This document shows positions 1 through 5,918 of a stretch of DNA of 9,918 bases, piece by piece; position 1 is the first letter of the stretch, and each line of letters begins with the position of its first letter. A program made the translations under genes and the position numbers. The notes under the pieces are model-generated. The model worked only from the letters and a program-made list of their open reading frames with translations. It had not been told where the DNA came from and searched no databases. Source of the DNA: Oscillospiraceae bacterium (lineage in GTDB: Bacteria; Bacillota; Clostridia; Oscillospirales; Oscillospiraceae); assembly GCA_016295225.1 (NCBI GenBank), contig JAEDLP010000067.1, positions 1-9,918 on the forward strand, given 5' to 3'.

Positions 1-10
1 AACTGCTTGT

Positions 11-16
11 CCTCCT
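11..16 (-). promoter_or_regulatory. Ribosome binding site of the next spoIIIA gene
   Basis: On the minus strand AGGAGG is followed by ten bases to the window edge with no ATG among them. The site lies just downstream of the spoIIIAB stop codon. In spore formers spoIIIAB is followed by spoIIIAC, so the start codon of spoIIIAC probably lies immediately outside the window. The gene identity is inferred from operon order only. Confidence 0.55.
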
Positions 17-68
17 GTCTTTTGTTCTTCACAACTGTATGCGGGGACGAGCCGGGGTATGCCAATTC

Positions 69-575
69 TTACAAGAGAATGCAGGCAAAAAGCCCCGCCG
101 CAGCCCCCAAGGTCACATAGACCCGGAACAGCCGATGCTCCTCCGTCCTGGCCTCTGCCAGGTTCTCCTCCAGGCGGGCCAGCAGCCCCTCCATGGCCTG
201 CCGCTGGCTATCCCCGTCGTAGCGGCCCAACACCTCCCCGGTTTCCCGGAGAATCTGAAGGTCTTCCTCCTTCAGTGGCAGGGGACTGTCCTCCAAGGCC
301 CTTTGCCAGCTGTCCGTCCAGCTCTCTCCGCCGGAATCCTGGAACTGTCTCCGGCAGAGGGCAAAAAACACCCCCGCAGGGCCCTCTCTCTGAACCCCCG
401 CCACCAACTCCGGCAGCGGACGCAGGGAAAACGCCAGCTCCCGGGACAGAGCGCCAAGGGCCCGGCGGAAATCCGCCAGACAGGCGGTGCGTTTTTTTAG
501 TTCCTGGCCCCGGAGCAGGCCCATGGCCGCCGAGCCGGTCAGCAGCAGGATCTTCCCCAACCAAATGCTGGTCAT
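69..575 (-). CDS. spoIIIAB: Stage III sporulation protein AB (SpoIIIAB)
   Basis: The product is 168 aa, close to the usual length of about 170 for SpoIIIAB. It is a component of the SpoIIIA-SpoIIQ channel that links mother cell and forespore after engulfment. A hydrophobic N-terminal segment (about residues 4-22) is followed by charged LRGQELKKR, a mainly helical middle with paired Glu/Arg/Lys stretches, and a second hydrophobic segment at the extreme C-terminus (about 152-168). This hairpin-like layout is typical of the family. The ATG at 573-575 was chosen because it overlaps the spoIIIAA stop as ATGA, which implies translational coupling. A longer in-frame reading upstream would run back through spoIIIAA coding sequence and is rejected. 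Expression should follow the sigma-E promoter upstream of spoIIIAA. Identification rests on topology, length and gene order more than on catalytic motifs, since the family has none. Confidence 0.88.
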   Translation of the reverse strand: MTSIWLGKILLLTGSAAMGLLRGQELKKRTACLADFRRALGALSRELAFSLRPLPELVAGVQREGPAGVFFALCRRQFQDSGGESWTDSWQRALEDSPLPLKEEDLQILRETGEVLGRYDGDSQRQAMEGLLARLEENLAEARTEEHRLFRVYVTLGAAAGLFACILL

Positions 576-1468
576 GGCATCCCCTCCCCATCGGTCACCC
601 GATACACACGGTTTCCCCGGTCCAGGGAAATGAACACAAAACGCCGAAAAATCCCCTGGGCCAGCAGGTCCCGATAGAGGGGGCGAAGGGTCAGCTCCCC
701 AAAGCTGCCCCCGTGAGCTGTCGCCAGGAGGGTCACCCCGCACCCGGCCGCCTCCTCCACGGCCCGGATATCCTCCGGGGCCGTGATCTCGTCCGCTGCC
801 AGTACCTGGGGGCTCATACCCCGCAGGAGCATGGTGAGGCCCACGGCCTTGGGACAGTTTTCCAGCACGTCGGTCCGGGGGCCCAGATCATAGCGCAGGG
901 CTCCGGACCCCAGTTCCCCCCGCTCGTCGGCCACCCCCACCCGGAGGGGTTTGATTCCCCCTTGCCCCAGGGATATACAGCGGATCAGATCCCGCAGGAG
1001 GGTGGTCTTCCCCATGCCCGGCGGTGAGAGGATGAGGGTGTTTTCCAGCCGCCCCCGGTCCTGAAGCTTCGGGAGCAAGGGCTCCGCCACCCCAGGCATG
1101 GCGTGGGGAATTCGGATGGCCAGAGAGGTCACCCGCCGGAAGGACAGCAGCTGCCCCTCCTTCACCGCCCCTTCCCCGCAGATGCCCATGCGCACGCCGC
1201 CGAAGGCGGTGACATACCCGTTTCGCACCTGGTCCAGGATGGTGTGGACCGACCCGCGCCCCGCAGTTTCCAGGGTGCGGCGCAGCTCCTCCTCTGTGAT
1301 GGGCCTTGTTCGCCAGGCCGGAGCGGTCCACTCCTCCCCTGCCCGAACCACGGACAGGGGATAGCCCTCCCGCAAACGGAGCTCCTCCATGGAATCCCGA
1401 ATCTGAGGCGATACCTGAGACAGGGCTTCCCGCAAAAAGCGGGGCAGCGCAGACTCGAAGGATGGCAT
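572..1468 (-). CDS. spoIIIAA: Stage III sporulation protein AA (SpoIIIAA), ATPase
   Basis: The product is 298 aa and is the mother-cell ATPase of the SpoIIIA secretion-like channel, related to type II/IV secretion ATPases. The Walker A region is SPPGMGKTT at residues 148-156; its first position is Ser rather than the usual Gly, while the GKT core is intact. DERGEL follows at 181-186, and the Walker B-like strand QVLAADEIT lies at 221-229. The conserved N-terminal EELRLREG and the FGGVRMGICGEG stretch (89-100) are also family features. The ATG at 1466-1468 was chosen over upstream in-frame starts because AGGAGG (1476-1481) sits seven bases ahead of it. The stop overlaps the start of spoIIIAB (ATGA). 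A sigma-E-like promoter lies just upstream. The gene is first in the operon, as in other spore formers. Confidence 0.95.
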   Translation of the reverse strand: MPSFESALPRFLREALSQVSPQIRDSMEELRLREGYPLSVVRAGEEWTAPAWRTRPITEEELRRTLETAGRGSVHTILDQVRNGYVTAFGGVRMGICGEGAVKEGQLLSFRRVTSLAIRIPHAMPGVAEPLLPKLQDRGRLENTLILSPPGMGKTTLLRDLIRCISLGQGGIKPLRVGVADERGELGSGALRYDLGPRTDVLENCPKAVGLTMLLRGMSPQVLAADEITAPEDIRAVEEAAGCGVTLLATAHGGSFGELTLRPLYRDLLAQGIFRRFVFISLDRGNRVYRVTDGEGMP

Positions 1469-1490
1469 ACGCTTCCCTCCTTTCCCTCCC

Positions 1491-1521
1491 ATTCTATGAG
1501 GGGCTGTCCCCAAAGTATGCC
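1491..1521 (-). promoter_or_regulatory. Probable sigma-E promoter of the spoIIIA operon
   Basis: On the minus strand, GGCATACT (1514-1521) and CATAGAAT (1491-1498) are separated by 15 bases. The known sigma-E pattern is close to GKCATATT, 13-15 bases, CATACAMT, so each half has about one mismatch. The spoIIIA operon is a known sigma-E target. The implied leader is very short, with transcription starting only a few bases before the ribosome site, so the exact start is uncertain. Confidence 0.55.
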
Positions 1522-1528
1522 AGGGCCC

Positions 1529-1557
1529 TTGCGAAAGCCCGCCGCCCTATTTATAAT
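1529..1557 (+). promoter_or_regulatory. Sigma-A promoter of the MBL-fold hydrolase gene
   Basis: TTGCGA (1529-1534) and a perfect TATAAT (1552-1557) are separated by 17 bases, on the plus strand, ending 35 bases before the hydrolase ATG. It lies back to back with the sigma-E promoter of spoIIIAA. Confidence 0.7.
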
Positions 1558-1592
1558 GGTGGATGAAATTTTTACCCTTGGGAGGCCATACC

Positions 1593-2408
1593 ATGATCGC
1601 CACGATCCTCATTGATAACATTTCCAACAACCCCGACCTCACCGCCGAGTGGGGGCTGTCCATCCACATCGAGTACCAGGGCCGCAAGTACCTGCTGGAC
1701 ACCGGAGCCGGCGAGGCTTTTGTCCGGAACGCGGACGCCCTGGGGGTGGATCTCTCCCAGGTGGAGCTCGGCGTTCTGTCCCACGCCCACTATGACCACG
1801 CCAACGGCATGGATACCTTTTTTACCCGCAACGCCTCCGCTCCCTTCTACCTGCAGGCGGACAGCAAGGAGAACTGCTACGACTGCAAGGATGAAGTTCT
1901 GGAGTACATCGGCATCAAAAAGGGGACTTTGGAGACCTTTGCCCACCGCATCCGCTACGTCGAGGGCAAAACCGAGCTGGCCCCCGGCGTGTACCTGCTG
2001 GGCCACTCCACCCCGGATCTGGACTACTGCGGGCAGCGGTATCAGATGTTTCTGAAAATCGCCGACCAGTTCATGTATGACGACTTCCGCCACGAGCAGA
2101 GCCTGATCTTTGACACCGACAAAGGGCTGATTATCTTCAACAGCTGCTGCCATGGCGGCGCGGATCTCATCATCCAGGAGGCTCTGGACGCCTTCCCCGG
2201 CAGGAAGGTCTACACCATCGTCGGCGGCTTCCACCTGTTCCAGACCCCCGCCAGCCAAGTCAAGGAGTTTGCCCGCAGATTGGAGGAAACTGGCGTAGAG
2301 CACGTGGTCACCGGCCACTGCACCGGCCAGGAGGCCTTTGACATTCTGAAAGACATGCTGGGCGACAAGGTCCGGCAGATGGAGACTGGTCTGGTTCTCA
2401 CCTTCTGA
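1593..2408 (+). CDS. MBL-fold metallo-hydrolase (COG1237-like)
   Basis: The product is 271 aa with the metallo-beta-lactamase fold. The metal-binding motif HAHYDH is at residues 64-69 within VLSHAHYDHANG. Further likely ligands are His187 in NSCCHGG and His242 in the C-terminal GHCTG, with His214 in GGFHL. The N-terminal ILIDNISNN and LLDTGAG stretches and the C-terminal TGHCTGQEA match the COG1237 group, whose archaeal members include a dihydropterin/ribofuranosylaminobenzene phosphate synthase. Bacterial members are mostly of unknown substrate, so no substrate is assigned. It is probably cytoplasmic, since no signal peptide is seen. The ATG at 1593 was chosen because GGAGG (1581-1585) lies seven bases upstream. 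The gene is single, with its own promoter and a terminator 10 bases after the stop. It is divergent from spoIIIAA and nothing indicates a sporulation role. Confidence 0.88.
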   Translation: MIATILIDNISNNPDLTAEWGLSIHIEYQGRKYLLDTGAGEAFVRNADALGVDLSQVELGVLSHAHYDHANGMDTFFTRNASAPFYLQADSKENCYDCKDEVLEYIGIKKGTLETFAHRIRYVEGKTELAPGVYLLGHSTPDLDYCGQRYQMFLKIADQFMYDDFRHEQSLIFDTDKGLIIFNSCCHGGADLIIQEALDAFPGRKVYTIVGGFHLFQTPASQVKEFARRLEETGVEHVVTGHCTGQEAFDILKDMLGDKVRQMETGLVLTF

Positions 2409-2416
2409 AACGAAAA

Positions 2417-2446
2417 TCGCCCCATCGGGAATTCCCGATGGGGCGT
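2417..2446. terminator. Bidirectional terminator between convergent genes
   Basis: A perfect inverted repeat (arms 2418-2431 and 2432-2445, GC-rich ends, AATT at the centre) lies between the plus-strand hydrolase stop (2408) and the minus-strand porB stop (2468). On the minus strand it is followed by a T-rich stretch (TTTTCGTTT). On the plus strand the T-rich stretch is looser and further away. It probably ends both transcripts, more clearly the por operon. Confidence 0.8.
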
Positions 2447-2467
2447 CATGGTTGTTATGCTGTTTTC

Positions 2468-3406
2468 TCAGCCCAGGCACTTGGCCAGGAGCTTATCCCA
2501 GTTCTCGTCCACACTCTGCTGGACGGCTTCGATCATCCACTCGTTGCCGGGCTTGAACATGTGGCGGAAGCGGCCCTGCATGTGCAGGTACTCCTCCACG
2601 GGGAGCTTCTTTTTCGGCTCATAGCTCAGCCGCCACACGCCGTTCTCCACCTCAAAGAGGGGCCAGACGCAGGTTTCTACCGCCAGCTTGCAGATCTCCG
2701 GCAGCTTCTCGGCGGGGTACTCCCAGCCTCTGGGGCAGGGAGCCATCACGTTCAGGAAGGTGGCGCCGGGGGTGTAGATGGCCTTGCGCGCCTTGGTGTA
2801 CAGATCCCGGAAGTTTCCGATGAAGGTGGTCTGAGCCACGTAAGGCACGTTGTGGGCGGCGATGATGTCGGTGAGGTTCTTCTTGTTCTGGCTCTTACCG
2901 GGAACCGCCGTGCCCACCGGGGAGGTGGTGGCGTTGGCAAAGCGGGGGGTGGAGGAAGAGCGCTGGATGCCGGTGTTCATGTAGGCCTCGTTGTCGTAGC
3001 AGACGTAGGTCAGGTCATGACCCCGCTCCATGGCCCCCGACAGGGACTGGAAGCCGATGTCATAGGTGCCGCCGTCGCCGCCGAAGGTGATGAACTTCAC
3101 GGTGTCCTGAACTTTTCCCTTGCGCTTGAGGGCGTTGTAAGCGGCCTCCACGCCGGACAGGCTGGCCCCCGCGCTCTCAAAGGCGGTGTGGATGTAGCTG
3201 TCCTCGTAAGCAGTGTAGGGATACAGGAAGGAGCTGACCTCCAGGCAGCCGGTGGCGTTGCCGATGACCGCCCGGTCCTCTTCCTTCAAGGCCCGCAGAA
3301 CACCGCGGACGGCGATGCCCGCGCCGCAGCCGGCGCAGAGACGGTGACCAGGGGCAAAACGCTCCTTCTTCTCTAAGGTTTTCTTGAAATTATAGGTTCT
3401 TTCCAT
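2468..3406 (-). CDS. porB: 2-oxoacid:ferredoxin oxidoreductase, beta subunit
   Basis: The product is 312 aa and is the thiamine diphosphate-binding subunit of a four-subunit 2-oxoacid:ferredoxin oxidoreductase (POR/VOR type). This enzyme interconverts a 2-oxoacid plus CoA with an acyl-CoA, CO2 and reduced ferredoxin. The TPP/Mg motif is GGDGG at 109-113, with Asn139 in YDNEAYMNTG. Cysteines at 24 and 27 (CAGCG), 54 (ATGCLE) and 224 (APCPRGW) match the set that holds the proximal [4Fe-4S] cluster. The ATG at 3404-3406 follows a purine-rich AGGGGG site just inside the gap, which is only six bases after porA. It is the last gene of porG-porD-porA-porB. Sequence alone does not separate pyruvate from branched-chain or 2-oxobutyrate enzymes. 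The isoleucine T-box ahead of the operon argues that the substrate belongs to isoleucine synthesis (inference). Confidence 0.93.
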   Translation of the reverse strand: MERTYNFKKTLEKKERFAPGHRLCAGCGAGIAVRGVLRALKEEDRAVIGNATGCLEVSSFLYPYTAYEDSYIHTAFESAGASLSGVEAAYNALKRKGKVQDTVKFITFGGDGGTYDIGFQSLSGAMERGHDLTYVCYDNEAYMNTGIQRSSSTPRFANATTSPVGTAVPGKSQNKKNLTDIIAAHNVPYVAQTTFIGNFRDLYTKARKAIYTPGATFLNVMAPCPRGWEYPAEKLPEICKLAVETCVWPLFEVENGVWRLSYEPKKKLPVEEYLHMQGRFRHMFKPGNEWMIEAVQQSVDENWDKLLAKCLG

Positions 3407-3412
3407 GGTCGT

Positions 3413-4594
3413 TTACCCCCTCTGTCCCAGGTGTGTGTAGGTGGGGCCCAGCTCGCCGCCGGCGGCAATGTCCAGCAGACGCCGGTAGACGTCTTCGAAG
3501 TGCTGGGGCGTGATGTCGCGGCCACCCAGACCGTAGACATAGCCCACAGCCCGGGGACGAGGCTCCAAATCGTACAGGGCGCTGCGCACCTCGGCAAAGA
3601 GAGGGCCGCCCTGGGAGGAGAAGCTCTCCGCCTTGTCCATGATGGCCACGGCCTTCACATGGGACAGGGCCTGGGCGATCTCCTCGGCGGGGAAAGGACG
3701 GAACACGCGGATCTTGATGAGGCCGGCCTTCACGCCCTGGGCCCGCAGCTCGTCCACAGCGGCCTTGGCGGTGCCGGCGCTGGAGCCAATGAGAACCAGG
3801 GCCACCTCGGCATCCTCCATCTGATACTCCTCAAAGAGGCCGTACTTGCGGCCGGTGAGCTTTTCAAACTCGGCGGCCACCTCCAGGATGCGCTTCTTGG
3901 CCCCCTTCATGGCCTCAGCCTGCTGGACCTTGTGCTCCATGTAGTGACAGCCCAGGTCGTAGGGTCCGATGGCCAGGGGGTTCTCCTTTTTCAGCAGATA
4001 GTTCTCGGGGGTATACTCCCCCACAAAAGCCTTAACAGACTCGGTATCCAGCAGGGTGATGTTCTCCAGAGCGTGGCTGGTGATGAAGCCGTCCTGGCAA
4101 ATCATCACGGGCAGGCGCACGTCGGAGTGCTCCCCGATGGGCATGGCCTGAAGGAAGTTGTCATAGGCCTCCTGGTTGTTCTCGGCATAGATCTGAATCC
4201 AGCCAGCGTCCCGAATGCCCATGGAGTCGGAGTGGTCGTTGTTGATGTTGATGGGGCCGGTGAGGGCGCGGTTTACGCAGGCCAGGGTGATGGGCAGGCG
4301 GCTGGAAGAAGCCACGTACATCATCTCATACATGAGGGCCAGGCCGCAGGAGGAGGTTGCGGTGACCGCCCGGGCACCGGCGGCTTCCGCGCCGATGCAG
4401 GCGGACATGGAACTGTGCTCGGATTCCACGGGAACGAACTCGGTGTTCACCTCGCCGTTGGCCACGTACTGGGCGAAGTACTGGGGGATCTCAGTGGAGG
4501 GGGTGATGGGGAAGGCAGCCATGACGTCGGGATCGATCTGCTTCATAGCGAAGGCGATGGCCTCGTTGCCGGAGAGACGTTCGTTGTAGTTCAT
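3413..4594 (-). CDS. porA: 2-oxoacid:ferredoxin oxidoreductase, alpha subunit
   Basis: The product is 393 aa, the usual length for the alpha subunit of four-subunit enzymes. The N-terminal pyrimidine-binding domain carries FPITPSTEIPQ (28-38), with Thr31 at the position that contacts the 2-oxoacid in characterised pyruvate enzymes. It also has the VESEHSSM stretch, with the Glu expected to activate TPP. SRLPITLACVNRALTGP and the ND motif that follows are shared by POR and VOR alpha subunits. The C-terminal transketolase-C-like domain (about 255-390) includes LIGSSAGTAKAAVDELR and KIRVFRPFP. The start ATG (4592-4594) overlaps the porD stop as ATGA, so the two are translationally coupled. The protein is cytoplasmic and pairs with PorB to form the active site. 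Substrate specificity is not decided by these motifs. Confidence 0.93.
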   Translation of the reverse strand: MNYNERLSGNEAIAFAMKQIDPDVMAAFPITPSTEIPQYFAQYVANGEVNTEFVPVESEHSSMSACIGAEAAGARAVTATSSCGLALMYEMMYVASSSRLPITLACVNRALTGPININNDHSDSMGIRDAGWIQIYAENNQEAYDNFLQAMPIGEHSDVRLPVMICQDGFITSHALENITLLDTESVKAFVGEYTPENYLLKKENPLAIGPYDLGCHYMEHKVQQAEAMKGAKKRILEVAAEFEKLTGRKYGLFEEYQMEDAEVALVLIGSSAGTAKAAVDELRAQGVKAGLIKIRVFRPFPAEEIAQALSHVKAVAIMDKAESFSSQGGPLFAEVRSALYDLEPRPRAVGYVYGLGGRDITPQHFEDVYRRLLDIAAGGELGPTYTHLGQRG

Positions 4595-4899
4595 ACCTCG
4601 CCACCTTCTTTCATGGAGATTGCCTCGAAGGGACAGACCTCGGCGCAGATGCCGCAGCCCTTGCAGTGATAGTAATCAATGCCCACCAGCCGGCCGTACA
4701 GGACGGGCAGGGAGCTGTCGGGGCAGTAGGGAACGCACAGGAGGCAGTGGCGGCACTTGGCCACGTCCAGCACGGGGGTGTTGGTGCGCCATGCTCCGGT
4801 GTTGGTCAGCTTGGAGGTGGCGGGTTCATAGATCTCGCCGCCCAGGGTCATCTCCTGCCAGGTGCTGAATTCGTTGATCTCTTTTGCGGACAGTTTCAT
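4591..4899 (-). CDS. porD: 2-oxoacid:ferredoxin oxidoreductase, delta (ferredoxin) subunit
   Basis: The product is 102 aa and is the 2x[4Fe-4S] ferredoxin-like subunit that passes electrons out of the PorAB core. It has two classical cluster motifs: CRHCLLCVPYCP (Cys49, 52, 55, 59) and CKGCGICAEVCP (Cys79, 82, 85, 89). The N-terminal 45 residues are the usual non-cluster extension, ending near WRTNTPVLD. The ATG at 4897-4899 was chosen because AGGAGG lies about ten bases ahead and because it overlaps the porG stop as ATGA. A TTG further upstream would fall on the ribosome site and is rejected. The stop in turn overlaps porA. The order gamma-delta-alpha-beta is standard for archaeal and many clostridial four-subunit enzymes. 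Confidence 0.94.
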   Translation of the reverse strand: MKLSAKEINEFSTWQEMTLGGEIYEPATSKLTNTGAWRTNTPVLDVAKCRHCLLCVPYCPDSSLPVLYGRLVGIDYYHCKGCGICAEVCPFEAISMKEGGEV

Positions 4900-5480
4900 T
4901 CTGCCTGTACCTCCTCCCAAGATTTCCGCAGGGCGGCCATGTTGCCGGCCACCACCTGGGGTTTTGTAGCGAACTTATGGTGGAAGCTCTCCTCCATGTC
5001 GCCCAAGAACTGTTCCTTTTCCAGCACGCCGCTGACCTTCACGGCAGCGCTGAGCATGGGGGAGTTTGGGAAGTTCCGGCCCAGGGTCTCCTCGGAGATC
5101 TTCCGGGCGTCCAGGGTGCACACCCTTCCCTTCCAGCCCCGGAGCTTCCGCCGGATCTCAGCGGGAGTCTTGGGGGTGTTGATGATGACCGCCCCGTCGG
5201 TCTGAAGGCCGTGGGTCACGTCCACGGAGTCCAGCAGGGTCTCATCCACCACCACCACATAGTCGGGGTTCTCGATGTTGCAGTGGACGGTGCAGCGGGT
5301 GTCGCTGATGCGGTTATAGGCCGTGATGGGCGCGCCCATGCGCTCGGGGCCATATTCGGGGAAGCCCTGGACGAACTTGCCCGCGGCGAACGCAGCGTCA
5401 GCCAGCAGCAGGCAGGCGGTCTTTGCCCCCTGTCCCCCCCGGCCGTGCCACCGGAATTCTACCAGTCCATTCTTTTTCAT
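4896..5480 (-). CDS. porG: 2-oxoacid:ferredoxin oxidoreductase, gamma subunit
   Basis: The product is 194 aa and is the gamma subunit (POR_C/KorC-like domain). GRGGQGAKTA (13-22) is the family hallmark that binds CoA in this domain. FPEYGPERMGAPITAY, around residues 40-55, is also strongly conserved. The ATG at 5478-5480 follows GGAGG (5489-5493) with eight bases between. Upstream in-frame starts would run into the T-box terminator and are rejected. It is the first gene of the operon, with a leader of about 90 bases between the T-box terminator and the start codon. All four genes are coupled by overlaps or a six-base gap, so T-box control should apply to the whole complex. Confidence 0.93.
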   Translation of the reverse strand: MKKNGLVEFRWHGRGGQGAKTACLLLADAAFAAGKFVQGFPEYGPERMGAPITAYNRISDTRCTVHCNIENPDYVVVVDETLLDSVDVTHGLQTDGAVIINTPKTPAEIRRKLRGWKGRVCTLDARKISEETLGRNFPNSPMLSAAVKVSGVLEKEQFLGDMEESFHHKFATKPQVVAGNMAALRKSWEEVQAE

Positions 5481-5569
5481 GGTATGTACCTCCACGTCAT
5501 AGCGTCTTGCCGTCTGATCCGAATTCTTGTGGGTTTCATCAAGGGTTCGTATGACACGGCGAATTCGTG

Positions 5570-5604
5570 AAAAAAGCCTTCGTCCCTGTAAAAGGACGAA
5601 GGCT
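5570..5604 (-). terminator. T-box regulated intrinsic terminator
   Basis: An 11-bp perfect stem, AGCCTTCGTCC (5604-5594) against GGACGAAGGCT, closes an eight-base loop and is followed by six T residues (5575-5570). The 5' arm is the same segment used by the antiterminator with the upstream ACGAAG, so the two structures exclude each other. Confidence 0.92.
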
Positions 5605-5813
5605 GTGAAAAAGCTTCGTTGTACCACCTGTTACCTGCGTACCAACATACGCGCTCCCTGTAACGGGGGAATCCGGCAAGACCTACTTGGCCCTTCGGCC
5701 GTTCGGCATGCAGCTCAGGAGGGATATTCAGCCCTCTGCGCTACTACCTCCGGGCTCTCACCGTCCCCGGATCGCTGAGGGGTTCCGCAGTGCTTACTGT
5801 CTCCATCATCGCC
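5570..5813 (-). promoter_or_regulatory. T-box riboswitch, isoleucine (AUC specifier)
   Basis: This is a complete T-box leader on the minus strand. Stem I runs from about 5813 to 5705. It has GGAG (5804-5801) pairing with CTCC, then AGTA (5798-5795) opposite GAA (5729-5727), which form the loop E/specifier loop. The AG-bulge motif CAGCGA is at 5777-5772, and the apical loop GACGGTGAGAG sits on a TCCGGG/CCCGGA stem. The arrangement GAA-U-AUC-C-CUCC-UGAGC matches the known glyQS layout GAA-N-codon-N-stem, so the specifier is AUC (5725-5723). The T-box is AGG-UGGUACA-ACGAAG, beginning at 5629. Its flanks pair with CTTCGTCCT to leave exactly a seven-base bulge. UGGU would pair with a tRNA ending ACCA, consistent with tRNA-Ile (A73). 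Two or three small hairpins lie between stem I and the T-box. Uncharged tRNA-Ile should stabilise the antiterminator and turn on porGDAB. Confidence 0.93.
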
Positions 5814-5840
5814 ATTTGATTGGCTGTTAAGTTAGACATT

Positions 5841-5868
5841 ATTATATCACATGTCAAAGGACTGTCAA
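5841..5868 (-). promoter_or_regulatory. Sigma-A promoter of the T-box/por operon
   Basis: On the minus strand, TTGACA (5863-5868) and TATAAT (5841-5846) are separated by 16 bases. Transcription would start near 5834, about 20 bases before T-box stem I. Both hexamers are perfect, so basal initiation should be strong and control is expected at the leader. Confidence 0.85.
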
Positions 5869-5918
5869 CCAGCAAATGTTCCTTTTTTTTCCGAAAAACG
5901 CAGGGATTTTTGTTCGGT

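Noticed and set aside
59..1027. Long plus-strand open frame opposite spoIIIAA/spoIIIAB
   Set aside because: It is antisense to two well-recognised genes, is rich in Pro/Gly/Ala from GC-rich antisense codons, and shows no family motif or ribosome site.
3431..4669. 412-codon plus-strand open frame opposite porA
   Set aside because: The opposite strand encodes a full-length PorA with clear motifs. The Gly/His/Val/Leu-rich composition of the plus frame is typical of an antisense shadow.
5481..5569. Extra coding or structure between the T-box terminator and porG
   Set aside because: Apart from the porG ribosome site, nothing recognisable is present: no stable hairpin and no short open frame with its own ribosome site.
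5721..5726. Alternative T-box specifier UCC (serine) or AUA
   Set aside because: Alignment of the GAA-N-codon-N-stem layout with the known glyQS leader places AUC in the codon position. The UGGU bulge does not suit tRNA-Ser, which has G73.
5880..5918. Possible terminator after the CbiT-like gene
   Set aside because: CCGAA and TTCGG can pair around an A/T-rich middle, but the stem is interrupted and no T-tract follows on the minus strand. Read-through into the T-box promoter cannot be excluded, but no terminator is supported.
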